NCBI RefSeq assembly: GCF_014202275.1
Contig: NZ_JACHGF010000005.1
Span: 255,789 to 319,788 of the forward strand
DNA from: Rhabdobacter roseus
GTDB lineage: Bacteria; Bacteroidota; Bacteroidia; Cytophagales; Spirosomataceae
Length of the DNA: 64,000 nucleotides
Direction of reading: 5' to 3'
Within the stretch, counting starts at the first letter, position 1. Every line of letters starts with the position of its first letter. The notes below the pieces were generated by a model that worked only from the letters and a program-made list of their open reading frames with translations, searched no databases and was not told the origin of the DNA. A program made the translations under genes and the position numbers. Shown piece by piece: positions 42,593 to 52,089 of the stretch.

Positions 42593-45500
42593 TTAGAACG
42601 TCAGGTTTACGCCCAGCTGGATCGACCGCGTTTTGGGATAAATTCCCCCGGCGTCCATCCCCAGGCTATTGGGCGTTTGGCTGCGGCCACCGTCCTGCAG
42701 ATCCCCTTTTACTTCCAGCTCGGGGTCAATGCCTTTGTACTTGGTGATAATAAACAGGTTATTACCTCCCAGGTAGAAGCGGGCGTTGCTGATGTGCTTG
42801 TTGTTGATGGGTACATTGTAGCCAACCTGCCAGTTGTCGAGCCGCATGAACGTACCGCTCTCGAGCCAGTAGTCCGACAGCACGTTGGTACTATAATTAA
42901 CCGGCAATTCATTTATATCGGCCAGCATGTTGGTTTCCAGGATGGAGCCGGGCAGCATCAGGTTAGAGCGCAGGTTGTTGAGGATTTTGTTACCAAATAC
43001 CCCCCGTACCTGGAAGTTCACGTCCAGGTTGCGGTAACGGAAGGAGTTGATCCAGGAGCCCGTTAGGAAGGGTTGCGGATTACCATTAAAACCAACCCGT
43101 GCATCGCCTACATTCGTGACGGGGACATCGCCCTGCATGGCCACAAAACCCGGCACCGAATTGATGTTGCCGTCCTGATCAGTAACCTGTACAAACTCCA
43201 CAAATTGGGGTACATTGTTAAATACCCCCAACGGACGGCCCGCTTCCAGAATTGAAGCGAACACGTCGGAAAGACCGCGGCCGCCGAAAGGATTGAACCG
43301 GATACGGCCCGCATCAAACTCGTCGTTCTTCAACGATACGATTTCGTTCTTGTTGTAAGCTCCCACAATGCGGCTCTCCCAGCTGAAGTTATCCGTCACC
43401 ACAATGCCTCCGCCAAACGACAGCTCCACGCCGTTGTTGCGCATCCTACCCACGTTGGCGATGATGGAGTTAGTAAAGTACCTAACCCCGTCGGCGGGTA
43501 CCGAGTAGGGATACAGCATGTCGCGGGTGGTTTTGTCGTAGTACTCCACGGTACCCGAGAAGCGCCCGTTGATCAGTTGGAAGTCGAGCCCGATGTTGGC
43601 TTGCGAAAGTACCTCCCACTTCAGGTTGGGGTTGGCGTTTTGGGTAATGCCGTAGCCAGGCAGGAAGTCGCCGATGCTGCCGTCGTAGTACGTACCCCGC
43701 TGGCCATACAGCTGAATGGACTGGTAGGGAGCAATTCCTTCGGAGTTACCCGTTTGGCCCCAGCCTACGCGCAGTTTCAGGTAGTTAAGTACGTCCGTTT
43801 TGGGGAAGAAAGATTCCTCCGAGATGGTCCAGCCCCCGGCGATGGACGGGAAGAGCGCCCACTTGTTGTTGGCCCCAAACTTGGAGCTCCCGTCGTAGCG
43901 CAGGGTAGCCGTCAGGTTATAGCGTTCGTTGAGGTTCAGCGTAGCGCGGCCAAAGAACGAGGCCAGCGTAATGGCGTTGCGGTAGGAAGTGGTGTAGTCC
44001 GACCGCGGCGTGAGCAGCGAGCCCGCGCCCTGGCCCAGGTTGTCGTAGCCAAAGGAGTTGGTAATAAACTGGGTATTGTAGGCACCAAAGCCATCGTTCA
44101 TGACATTCTGGTAAGAGTACCCACCCAGGATCGCGATGTTGCTGTTTTGATTTCCGAAGCCTTTGAGGTAGTTGGCCGTCAATTCCAGCAGTTTATCGTT
44201 CGTTTGGAACAGGTTCCGTCCCGCCCGGCCGTTGGTTACCTGGTAGGCCTTCACGCGGCCGTCCTGGTAGCGGTTGTTGACGGTATTCTCGTTCCGGAAG
44301 GCTCCGTTGGCTCCCAGGGTCAGGCCGTCGATCACTTCGTATTTAAGATTCACCCCTCCGATGAAAACCCGGTTGACGCCGTTGTTCGTCTGGTTTTCGA
44401 GCATCGCTACGGGGTTGAACAAATCGAAACTACCCGGAATCTCGTAGTAGTCGCCGGTGCTGGGGTTGCGTACGGGCAGCGTGGGCAGAAACGTAATGGC
44501 CCGGGCAATGATGCCGCCGTCGGTGTACTTTCGCTCCGAATTGGTAAAGGAAAGGTTATACTGCACGCTCAGCCGGTTGTCCAGTGCTTTTTGGTCCAGG
44601 TTGATCCGGCCCGTCAACCGGTCAAAGCCGGTGTTTTTTACAATCCCCTGCCGGTTGATGTAGTCTACCGAGCCGAAGTAGGAGAAGGTAGGCGAGCCGC
44701 CCGAAATCCCGAAGTTATGGTTGTTGGTAACGCCCGTGCGGGTAATCTCATCGACCCAGTCGGTATTGTAGCCGTTGCCCTGGGCGTCACGCGGGAAGCG
44801 CTGGGTGTCTGACAGCGAAGCATCGCCCTTGATGCGGCTCACCTGCGCAATGTAGCCGGGGCCGTCCAGCAGGTCCAGCCGGTTGGAGATCGTTTCCAGT
44901 CCCACGTAGTTGTTGAAGGTCACGCTTGTACGGCCTGACTTACCGCGCCGGGTAGTGACGATGATCACCCCGTTGGCTGCCCGGGAGCCGTAGATGGCCG
45001 CCGCCGAGGCGTCTTTGAGTACGTCCATCGACTCAATGTCCGAAGGAGCAATGGTGTTGATAGGTACCCCAATGACGCCGTCTACGACGTAGAGTGGGTC
45101 GCTACCGCCCGCCAGGGAAGTGTAGCCCCGTAGCCGCACGGTGGGGTTTTGGGTAGGGTCGCCGGAGGGCTGCGTAATTACCAGCCCCGCCACTTTGCCC
45201 TGAATGGCCTGCAGCGGGTTTGGGTTAATCCCGGCGTTGAAGTCCCGCGCGGTTACCTGCGTTACGGAACCCGTCAGGTCCTTGCGCCGGGCCGTACCGT
45301 AACCTACTACTACTACTTCTTCCAGGGCCTTTACGTCTTCGGCGAGCGTCACGGTAATGGTCGACTGGTTGCCGATGGGTACTTCCTTGGGCTCGAAGCC
45401 AATGAAACTAAATACAAGCGTGCCGTCGCCCGGCGCGTTAAGCTGAAAATTTCCGTCAATGTCGGTATTGGTTCCGCGGGTAGTTCCTTTGATCGTGATC

Positions 45501-45709
45501 GATACGCCCGGAATCCCCCCGCCCGTGGCGTCCACTACTTTACCGGCTACGGCCACCTCCTGCGCAAAGGTAGTTCCCAGGCCGAGCAAAAAAAGGAAGA
45601 GCGTAAGTAGGTAGCGCTTTGTGTTGCTTGGCGTTACGGCCCGGCTTACTGGGTCTCCCGCCTCCAAGTCCCGGCTTCCGCGATACTTGTTGTAAAAATG
45701 ACTATTCAT
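42593..45709 (-). CDS. SusC/RagA-family TonB-linked outer-membrane transporter
   Basis: This 1,038-residue outer-membrane transporter has an N-terminal extension and hydrophobic signal to about residue 49, a carboxypeptidase-regulatory-like domain (about 52-130), the TonB-box-like EEVVVVGYGTARRKDLTGSV near 135-154, and a plug with DPLYVVDGVIG and SAAAIYGSRAANGVIIVTTR. A 22-strand-type barrel follows to the C-terminal Phe. There is no N-terminal STN signalling domain, so it is not an anti-sigma-coupled receptor. It is the first gene of the susCD-UnbV block. Confidence 0.93.
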   Translation of the reverse strand: MNSHFYNKYRGSRDLEAGDPVSRAVTPSNTKRYLLTLFLFLLGLGTTFAQEVAVAGKVVDATGGGIPGVSITIKGTTRGTNTDIDGNFQLNAPGDGTLVFSFIGFEPKEVPIGNQSTITVTLAEDVKALEEVVVVGYGTARRKDLTGSVTQVTARDFNAGINPNPLQAIQGKVAGLVITQPSGDPTQNPTVRLRGYTSLAGGSDPLYVVDGVIGVPINTIAPSDIESMDVLKDASAAAIYGSRAANGVIIVTTRRGKSGRTSVTFNNYVGLETISNRLDLLDGPGYIAQVSRIKGDASLSDTQRFPRDAQGNGYNTDWVDEITRTGVTNNHNFGISGGSPTFSYFGSVDYINRQGIVKNTGFDRLTGRINLDQKALDNRLSVQYNLSFTNSERKYTDGGIIARAITFLPTLPVRNPSTGDYYEIPGSFDLFNPVAMLENQTNNGVNRVFIGGVNLKYEVIDGLTLGANGAFRNENTVNNRYQDGRVKAYQVTNGRAGRNLFQTNDKLLELTANYLKGFGNQNSNIAILGGYSYQNVMNDGFGAYNTQFITNSFGYDNLGQGAGSLLTPRSDYTTSYRNAITLASFFGRATLNLNERYNLTATLRYDGSSKFGANNKWALFPSIAGGWTISEESFFPKTDVLNYLKLRVGWGQTGNSEGIAPYQSIQLYGQRGTYYDGSIGDFLPGYGITQNANPNLKWEVLSQANIGLDFQLINGRFSGTVEYYDKTTRDMLYPYSVPADGVRYFTNSIIANVGRMRNNGVELSFGGGIVVTDNFSWESRIVGAYNKNEIVSLKNDEFDAGRIRFNPFGGRGLSDVFASILEAGRPLGVFNNVPQFVEFVQVTDQDGNINSVPGFVAMQGDVPVTNVGDARVGFNGNPQPFLTGSWINSFRYRNLDVNFQVRGVFGNKILNNLRSNLMLPGSILETNMLADINELPVNYSTNVLSDYWLESGTFMRLDNWQVGYNVPINNKHISNARFYLGGNNLFIITKYKGIDPELEVKGDLQDGGRSQTPNSLGMDAGGIYPKTRSIQLGVNLTF

Positions 45710-46018
45710 ACGATTGATTGATTGTAGGTTAACTTAGAATTATGTAAAACGGAATCATTGAAATTGCCTGAAGAAGTGCGCGTTGCTCATCCATAAGGAC
45801 CCAGCAGGGATAAGGAGTCTATTCTGAAAAAATAGATACGGAGCTTAGGGGTACTTGGGGGGTAAATTCGGGTATATAGCAGGTAGTAAGGTAAAGTGTA
45901 CATGCATTGGTTTCGGGGTTTGAAGTGATCGTATGGCAAAAACGTCTGTCTTAATCCAATTGTTTAGACAATCTACTAACAAAATTCCTATTTTTTGCTA
46001 AAATAGAACTAGTTCTTG

Positions 46019-46026
46019 CAAATATA
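46019..46026 (-). promoter_or_regulatory. Candidate -7 element of the susC promoter
   Basis: On the minus strand this reads TATATTTG, an exact match to TAnnTTTG. No clear TTTG is found 19 bases upstream. It is in the most AT-rich part of the spacer. Transcription from it would give susC a long 5' leader. Confidence 0.4.
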
Positions 46027-46253
46027 AAGCATATTAGGGTAAGAAAGTAAAGAAAAAACTGTACTTATTTATGGTTTACCCTTCATGGCCTCGATTTTAG
46101 CCAGTTAGCTGTTGTTTGACTATTTCCGGTAAAAATTACATTTAACTCCTCTGCTTAGGTACCCTGGGTCTCCTGAAATACCTCTTTGAGCGCCAAGCAC
46201 GCTACGTCCATAAATTCTCCCGCATTTCTTAGGGGGCGTGCGGCCTTAGTATG

Positions 46254-46261
46254 TACCTTTG
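46254..46261 (+). promoter_or_regulatory. TAnnTTTG element before the D-lactate-dehydrogenase-like gene
   Basis: TACCTTTG fits the consensus but also contains a GTACCT word, so it could be a chance product of that word. The leader would be about 20 bases. Confidence 0.3.
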
Positions 46262-46288
46262 GGGACTGAATAGTACCTGCTACCCTTT

Positions 46289-49231
46289 ATGACTTCTGCT
46301 TCTGCCGCTCCGGTTCTCGATTTTCAAGTACTAGCCCAGCAACTCGACGGTCCGCTTTTTCGGGACGACACCATGCGTACGCTCTACGCGACGGACGCCT
46401 CAGCCTACCGCGAAATGCCCCTGGCCGTGGTGATGCCCAGTACCCACGAAGACCTCAAACGCCTCATTGCCTTTGCCCGCACGCACCGCGTGGCGCTCAT
46501 CCCGCGCACGGCAGGTACCTCCCTGGCCGGGCAGGTCGTAGGCAGCGGCATCGTGGTGGACCTGTCCAAGAGCTTTACCAAAATCCTGGAGATAAACCCG
46601 GAAGAAAAGTGGGTGCGCGTGCAGCCGGGCGTGGTGCGCGACGAGCTCAACCTGGCCCTGAAACCCTACGGCCTGTACTTTGGCCCCGAAACCTCCACCG
46701 CCAACCGCGCCATGATCGGCGGGATGGTGGGCAATAACTCCTGCGGCTCCAACTCGGTGGTGTACGGAAGTACCCGCGAGCACCTGCTGGAAGTCAAGGC
46801 GATTCTCTCCGACGGCAGCGAGGCCGTATTTGGACCCCTACAGGAGGGCGAACTGGACCAGAAAACCGCAGGACTGGAGGGTACAATTTACCAAAAGCTG
46901 CGCGAAATCCTGTCGGAGCCCACCAACCAGACCGAAATCCGGAAGAACTTTCCCAAGCGTACCATTGAGCGGCGCAATACCGGCTACGCCCTGGATATGC
47001 TGCTCGACTGCGCCCCCTTTACGCCCGGCGGGCCGCCGCTCAACTTGTGCCGGCTCATCGCGGGCTCGGAGGGTACTTTGTGCTTTTTAACCGAAATAAA
47101 ACTCAACCTGGTGCCGCTCCCCCCCAAAACGCAGGGATTGGTGTGTGCGCACTTCGATACCATCGACGAAGCCCTACGCGCTACGCTCGTGGCCCTCAAG
47201 TACCATCCCCAGGCCGTGGAGCTCATCGACAGCTACGTGCTGGAATGCGCCGCCACCAATGCGGAGCAGCGTAAAAACGCCTTTTTTGTCAAAAATACGG
47301 AGGCCGGTGAGTACCCGGCCATCCTGGTGGTGGACCTTTCGCGCGAAAGTACCCCGGAGGTAGAAGCGCTGGCCGCCCGACTGGAAGCCGACCTGCGCGC
47401 GCAGGGCCTGGGTTTTCACTTTCCGCTGCTTTTTGGTGAGGATACCAAGAAGATCTGGACGCTCCGGAAAGCGGGTCTGGGCCTGCTGGCCAACCTCCCC
47501 GGCGACGAAAAAGCCGTGGCGGTGATTGAAGATACGGCCGTGGATGTACACGACCAGCCCGACTACATCCGGGAGTTCAACGAGATCCTGACGCGCCACG
47601 GCATGTCGGCGGTGCACTACGCGCACGCGGGCTCCGGCGAACTGCACCTGCGCCCCATCATTAATCTTAAGACCAAAGAAGGCCACCGGCAGTTTCGGCT
47701 CATTGCGGAGGAGATTGCCGCCCTGGTGAAAAAGTACGACGGCTCCCTCTCGGGCGAGCACGGCGATGGCCGCCTGCGCGGGGAGTTTATTCCTAAAATG
47801 GTGGGCGAACACAACTACCAGCTCCTCAAGGAAGTAAAAAGTACCTGGGACCCGCAGGCTATTTTCAATCCGGGCAAGATCGTGGACACGCCCCCGATGG
47901 ATACCTTCCTGCGCTACGAGGCCGACCACCCAACGCCTACTTTTAAGACCTACTTCCGCTACCCCGACCAGGACGTACTCCAGCACGCCGAGCAGTGCAA
48001 CGGCTCGGGTGACTGCCGCAAAACGCAGCTCAGCGGCGGTACCATGTGCCCCAGCTACATGGCCACCCGCAACGAAAAGGATACCACCCGCGCTCGCGCC
48101 AACATCCTGCGCGAAATGCTCACGCGCTCACCCAAAGAAAACCGCTTCGACCACGAGGAGATCAAAGAAGTGTACGATCTCTGCCTGGCCTGCAAGGGCT
48201 GCAAGGGCGAGTGCCCCTCCAACGTGGACGTGGCTAAGCTCAAAATGGAGTTCCTCCAGCAGTACCACGACATACACGGCGTACCGCTTCGCTCCTGGCT
48301 GGTGGGGAATTTCTCCCGGATGACCGGCCTGGCCAGCTACGTACCCTGGGCGTATAATTTTGTGTTCGAAAAGGTTGCCTTGCGCAAAATCGCCAATAAA
48401 CTAGTGGGCTTCCACCCGGAGCGTACCATGCCGCTGCTGCACGCCCGTACCCTGCGGAGTTGGTTCAAAAAGCAACCTACCCCTGCGGGTGCCACCCACG
48501 GCAAAGTGTACCTGTTTTGTGATGAATTTACTAATTACAACGACGTCGAGATTGGAAAAAAAGCCATTCTGACGCTGCAAAAGCTGGGCTACGAAGTCAT
48601 CATTCCGGAGCACGCGCCCAGCGGCCGTCCGCAGCTGTCGAAGGGTTTGCTGAAAGACGCCAAGAAAATAGCGGAGCAGAATATTCGGATGCTGCGAGAT
48701 GTTATCTCGCACGACGCGCCGCTGGTAGGCATCGAACCCTCGGCCATCCTGACGTTCCGCGACGAGTACCCCGACCTGGTGGATGAAAGCCTGATAGAAG
48801 ACGCCAAAAAACTGGCGCAGAACGCCCTGCAATTCGATGAGTTCGTGGCGCGTGAGATCGAATCCAAGCGCATTACGCCCGCGGCCTTTACCACCGAAAA
48901 GCGTCTCATCAAGCTCCACGGCCACTGCCAGCAGAAGGCCATTTCCAGTATGGTACCTACTAAGAAAATGCTTTCCCTGCCCCAAAACTACACGGTGCAG
49001 CTGATCCCGTCGGGCTGCTGCGGCATGGCGGGTAGTTTTGGCTACGAAGCCGAGCACTACGATATTTCGATGCAAATCGGTGAACTGGTACTTTTCCCCG
49101 CCGTGCGCCAACAGCCCGAGGAGGTCATCATTGCGGCGCCGGGTACCAGCTGCCGCCACCAGATCCACGACGGTACGGGCCGTAAAGCCCTGCACCCGGC
49201 GGAGGTACTTTGGGAGGCTTTGGTGCAATAG
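46289..49231 (+). CDS. FAD- and Fe-S-binding oxidoreductase (D-lactate dehydrogenase-like)
   Basis: This 980-residue fusion probably oxidises D-lactate or another 2-hydroxy acid at the membrane. An FAD-binding-4 domain (about 40-190) contains PRTAGTSLAGQVVGSGIVVD and GGMVGNNSCGSNSVVYG. An FAD-oxidase C-terminal domain follows to about 530, with HYAHAGSGELHLRP and SGEHGDGRLRGEF. Two 4Fe-4S motifs come next (CNGSGDCRKTQ near 571 and CLACKGCKGECPSN near 631). The last third is a CCG-type domain with GHCQQKA and PSGCCGMAGSFGYE. It is transcribed alone. Confidence 0.9.
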   Translation: MTSASAAPVLDFQVLAQQLDGPLFRDDTMRTLYATDASAYREMPLAVVMPSTHEDLKRLIAFARTHRVALIPRTAGTSLAGQVVGSGIVVDLSKSFTKILEINPEEKWVRVQPGVVRDELNLALKPYGLYFGPETSTANRAMIGGMVGNNSCGSNSVVYGSTREHLLEVKAILSDGSEAVFGPLQEGELDQKTAGLEGTIYQKLREILSEPTNQTEIRKNFPKRTIERRNTGYALDMLLDCAPFTPGGPPLNLCRLIAGSEGTLCFLTEIKLNLVPLPPKTQGLVCAHFDTIDEALRATLVALKYHPQAVELIDSYVLECAATNAEQRKNAFFVKNTEAGEYPAILVVDLSRESTPEVEALAARLEADLRAQGLGFHFPLLFGEDTKKIWTLRKAGLGLLANLPGDEKAVAVIEDTAVDVHDQPDYIREFNEILTRHGMSAVHYAHAGSGELHLRPIINLKTKEGHRQFRLIAEEIAALVKKYDGSLSGEHGDGRLRGEFIPKMVGEHNYQLLKEVKSTWDPQAIFNPGKIVDTPPMDTFLRYEADHPTPTFKTYFRYPDQDVLQHAEQCNGSGDCRKTQLSGGTMCPSYMATRNEKDTTRARANILREMLTRSPKENRFDHEEIKEVYDLCLACKGCKGECPSNVDVAKLKMEFLQQYHDIHGVPLRSWLVGNFSRMTGLASYVPWAYNFVFEKVALRKIANKLVGFHPERTMPLLHARTLRSWFKKQPTPAGATHGKVYLFCDEFTNYNDVEIGKKAILTLQKLGYEVIIPEHAPSGRPQLSKGLLKDAKKIAEQNIRMLRDVISHDAPLVGIEPSAILTFRDEYPDLVDESLIEDAKKLAQNALQFDEFVAREIESKRITPAAFTTEKRLIKLHGHCQQKAISSMVPTKKMLSLPQNYTVQLIPSGCCGMAGSFGYEAEHYDISMQIGELVLFPAVRQQPEEVIIAAPGTSCRHQIHDGTGRKALHPAEVLWEALVQ

Positions 49232-49356
49232 GGTACTTTGCCTTTCCCGGCGCAAGTACCCCAAATACAGGTATTCCCGGATACAAAATCCAGGAAAGCG
49301 CGGATTGAACCGACGGGGCCGACCGCCGAACTTTGTCCAAAAAAAACGCAATCACG

Positions 49357-49782
49357 ATGGAACAGTTTTGGACAATGTACGGCAACGCGCTGATGGTATT
49401 TTTGGGCGGGGTACTTCTCTTCGGTTTTGGCTGGTACGAGTACGCGCGGCAGTCGAAGTGGCTCACCAACTCCAAAAAAACGGAGGCCGAGGTAGTAGGC
49501 CTGGAAAACGTGGAAATACGTACCGAAAACGGCACGCACCGTATGGACCGACCCACCTTCCGGTACCGCACCACGGGCGAGATCCTGGTGGCGAAGGTCA
49601 ATCAGCTTTTTGAAAAAAATACCCTGAAAGTAGGCGACCGGCACCGGGTACGCTACAACGCCCAAACGCCGGGACGTATCCTGTCCGACAGCGCCGACGA
49701 CCTACCTCTGCTTACCGCTTTTGGCAGTATGTTTTTGGGAGGGTTGTTGCTCATGATTGCCCTCGTGCTGTTTTTGGTGTAA
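49357..49782 (+). CDS. DUF3592-like small membrane protein
   Basis: This 141-residue protein has hydrophobic segments near each end (about 9-28 and 117-138) and a beta-rich soluble middle, the pattern of DUF3592 proteins. The middle contains VGDRHRVRYNAQTPGRI, close to the family's typical YNPxNP-like stretch. The frame also opens at a TTG at 49333; I prefer the ATG at 49357. Function is unknown. Confidence 0.65.
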   Translation: MEQFWTMYGNALMVFLGGVLLFGFGWYEYARQSKWLTNSKKTEAEVVGLENVEIRTENGTHRMDRPTFRYRTTGEILVAKVNQLFEKNTLKVGDRHRVRYNAQTPGRILSDSADDLPLLTAFGSMFLGGLLLMIALVLFLV

Positions 49783-49804
49783 AGGTACTTTGCAAGTACC
49801 CCCT

Positions 49805-51040
49805 TCATTCCTCCACGTAGTCGAGGTTTTTGCCAAAGGTTTCCTCCATCCGCCAGAGCGAAAGCGCCGCCAGCACGAAGCAGATGGCCCCGACGAAGGC
49901 ACCCGCCTGAAGTACCCCCCAGCTGGGCTTCAAAAACTGGTACAGCGGGAGCGTGAGCAGCACGGTGGCGCGCACGTTGTTGGCGACGGAGGTCGTGACG
50001 GTGGCCCGCAGGTTGGTACCGAACTGCTCGGCGGTGGTGGTCAGGAACATGGCAATGTACCCAATGGAAAAGCCCAGCCACACGTAGCAGGCGTACAACT
50101 GCCCGGCCGACCGGATGCCGCCGTAAAAAAGAACCAAACAGCCCACCAAGGTCATGGCCATCATGAGGCCGATGGCCCGGCGACGCGAGCGCAGCCATTG
50201 GCTCAGAATGCCGCTGAAGAAGTCGCCGGTGACGATGCCGATGTAGGTGTAAAGCACGCAAGTACCCGCCTGGACGTCGCCCGGAATACCCAGCGCCCGC
50301 GCAAACTCGTTGCCGAAGGTAGCGTAGATACCAATGATGAGGTAGGTAGGCAGCGCAATGCCCATGCAGCGCAGGTACCTCACCAGCCGCGACCGTTTGA
50401 CGAAGATCGTCCACCACTGGCCGCGCTTCACGTCTTGCTCGGTACTGCGGTGAAACAGCGCCGATTCCAGCACGTTGACGCGCATCGCCAGCAGCACCAG
50501 GCCCAGCCCCCCGCCGGTGAAGTAGGCAATGCGCCAGTCGAATAAGGTGACAGTAAAAAAGGCCACGATGGCGCCAAACAACCCCACGCTCGCCACCACC
50601 GAAGCGCCGTAGCCGCGGAGTTCTTTGGGCAAAATCTCGGAAATCAGCGTAATGCCCGCGCCCAGCTCACCGGCCAGGCCCAGGCCCGCCACGAAGCGAA
50701 GCAGCGCGTACAGGTCCGGGTCGTGCACGAAGCCGCAAAACACATTGGCGATGGAATACGTAAATATAGAACCAAAAAGTACCGAGCGCCGCCCCATCTT
50801 GTCGCCCCAGACGCCCCAGCCGAAGCCGCCCAGCAACAGACCCGCCTGCTGCCAGTTGTAAATGCGGGCCCCGATCTGCGAAACTTCTTCTTCCGACAGG
50901 CCCAGGTCGCGCAGACTAGGTACCCGCACGATGTTGAAAAGCAGCAAGTCGTAAACATCCACAAAGTACCCCAGTGCAGCCACCACCACGGGCAGGCTAA
51001 ACAACGGGCGCAACGAAACGGCAGTAGAAGTAGGGATCAT
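49805..51040 (-). CDS. MFS transporter
   Basis: This 411-residue permease has about 12 hydrophobic segments. The conserved loop between TM2 and TM3 reads GVWGDKMGRRSVLFGS (about 76-91), and the region RFVAGLGLAGELGAGITLISE matches the metabolite:H+ or sugar-porter branch. A central charged loop lies near 200-225. The substrate cannot be assigned, and no adjacent catabolic gene points to one. Confidence 0.87.
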   Translation of the reverse strand: MIPTSTAVSLRPLFSLPVVVAALGYFVDVYDLLLFNIVRVPSLRDLGLSEEEVSQIGARIYNWQQAGLLLGGFGWGVWGDKMGRRSVLFGSIFTYSIANVFCGFVHDPDLYALLRFVAGLGLAGELGAGITLISEILPKELRGYGASVVASVGLFGAIVAFFTVTLFDWRIAYFTGGGLGLVLLAMRVNVLESALFHRSTEQDVKRGQWWTIFVKRSRLVRYLRCMGIALPTYLIIGIYATFGNEFARALGIPGDVQAGTCVLYTYIGIVTGDFFSGILSQWLRSRRRAIGLMMAMTLVGCLVLFYGGIRSAGQLYACYVWLGFSIGYIAMFLTTTAEQFGTNLRATVTTSVANNVRATVLLTLPLYQFLKPSWGVLQAGAFVGAICFVLAALSLWRMEETFGKNLDYVEE

Positions 51041-51080
51041 AGAAGAAGGGGCGAGGGTCGTTGAGGGTACTTTAAAAAAT

Positions 51081-51494
51081 TTATTCGTCGGCCTGGGGTG
51101 GCTTTCGGCGCAGGGATTTCACCGTTGCTTTCCGCTTTTTGCCCTCCCGCCGCTCCTCCACCGAAGCCGCCGTGGGGCGCGTGGGCTTTCGCTTCTTGGG
51201 TACCACGAACGCCTGCCGGATCAGTCGATCGAACTTTTGAAGTACCTTCTCTTTATTGCCCAGCTGGGTGCGCTCGGTTTGGTGGTAAAGTACCAGCACG
51301 CCTTCATTGGTGAGTTTGTTGGCTAGTTTTTCCAATAAAACACCCTTTTGCTCCTCTGTCAGCACGGCCGACTGCGCTATGTCCAGCCGCAGCTCCACTT
51401 TGGTTTCTACTTTATTGACGTTCTGTCCGCCCTTGCCGCCGCTGCGGGCGGTTTGGAACACGAGCTCCGGGTGTAACGTTTCGGGATTGATCAC
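51081..51494 (-). CDS. arfB: Alternative ribosome-rescue factor ArfB (YaeJ-type)
   Basis: This 137-residue peptidyl-tRNA hydrolase releases stalled ribosomes. The catalytic GGQ sits in ARSGGKGGQNVNKVETKVEL near residue 22, and the long basic C-terminal tail (about 95-137, rich in Lys and Arg) is the part that enters the empty mRNA channel. The start is a GTG at 51494; no in-frame ATG precedes the conserved region. It lacks the tRNA-recognition domains of a full release factor, in line with ArfB. Confidence 0.9.
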   Translation of the reverse strand: MINPETLHPELVFQTARSGGKGGQNVNKVETKVELRLDIAQSAVLTEEQKGVLLEKLANKLTNEGVLVLYHQTERTQLGNKEKVLQKFDRLIRQAFVVPKKRKPTRPTAASVEERREGKKRKATVKSLRRKPPQADE

Positions 51495-51513
51495 GGTCGT
51501 TTGTATATAAAAG

Positions 51514-52014
51514 TCAGGCGTTGGTCCATTTCATAAAGTTAGGTACCTCCGCAAAGTGTAATTTTTGGTAAAGCGGCTTGCCTTCCGACGAGGCATTGAG
51601 CGTCACTGAGCCGATGTGCTCGGCTTTGCACCAGGCCAGGATCGTCTCCATCAGGCGGCGCGCCAGGCCGCAGCCCCGGTGGGCGGGCTCGGTAAAAACG
51701 TTCAGGATGTGCGCCTGCTGCTCCGAAGGGCACAGGTTTCCGTTCGCATCCGGGAAAGGCGCGATGCGCCGCAGCAGCAATCCGCCCCCGGCCACTACCT
51801 CGCCCACGTCGGTACACGCCAGCCAGCCGTGGTACTCGCCGCGGGGTACCGCCTCCTGAAAGTACCCCACACACTGCCGGTACATGGCCTCGTAGCTTTC
51901 GGGTTTCAGATCCCGCATGGCGAGCCACATGTCGCAGCGATGCCGGGCCAGCGCGGCGGCGTCCTGGACCGTGGCGCGTCGGATAGTATAAGGGTCTTGG
52001 GAAGAGGAATTCAT
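51514..52014 (-). CDS. GNAT-family N-acetyltransferase
   Basis: This 166-residue acetyltransferase has the start YTIRRATVQDAAALARHR and the acetyl-CoA motif HRGCGLARRLMETILAW near 112-128, followed by LNASSEGKPLYQKLHFAEV, the usual end of the fold. It lies 19 bases upstream of arfB on the same strand, so the two may share a transcript. The acceptor is unknown. Confidence 0.87.
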   Translation of the reverse strand: MNSSSQDPYTIRRATVQDAAALARHRCDMWLAMRDLKPESYEAMYRQCVGYFQEAVPRGEYHGWLACTDVGEVVAGGGLLLRRIAPFPDANGNLCPSEQQAHILNVFTEPAHRGCGLARRLMETILAWCKAEHIGSVTLNASSEGKPLYQKLHFAEVPNFMKWTNA

Positions 52015-52089
52015 GTACTCATAAAATGCACTACAAATGAACCGATTTTCTGTCTATTTTTGAAAATAACCGTTACCCAATTAACTCCC

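Larger units (their letters stand above)
45710..46288. other. 579-bp divergent intergenic region
   Basis: This AT-rich spacer lies between susC (minus) and the D-lactate-dehydrogenase-like gene (plus). It holds a minus-strand TATATTTG at 46019-46026 and a plus-strand TACCTTTG at 46254-46261. If the former is used, susC has a leader of about 300 bases. No open frame, tRNA or strong hairpin is evident. Confidence 0.5.

Noticed and set aside
43577-44812. A 411-residue open frame antisense to susC
   Set aside because: The minus strand encodes a full SusC-type transporter here; the antisense product has no recognisable feature.
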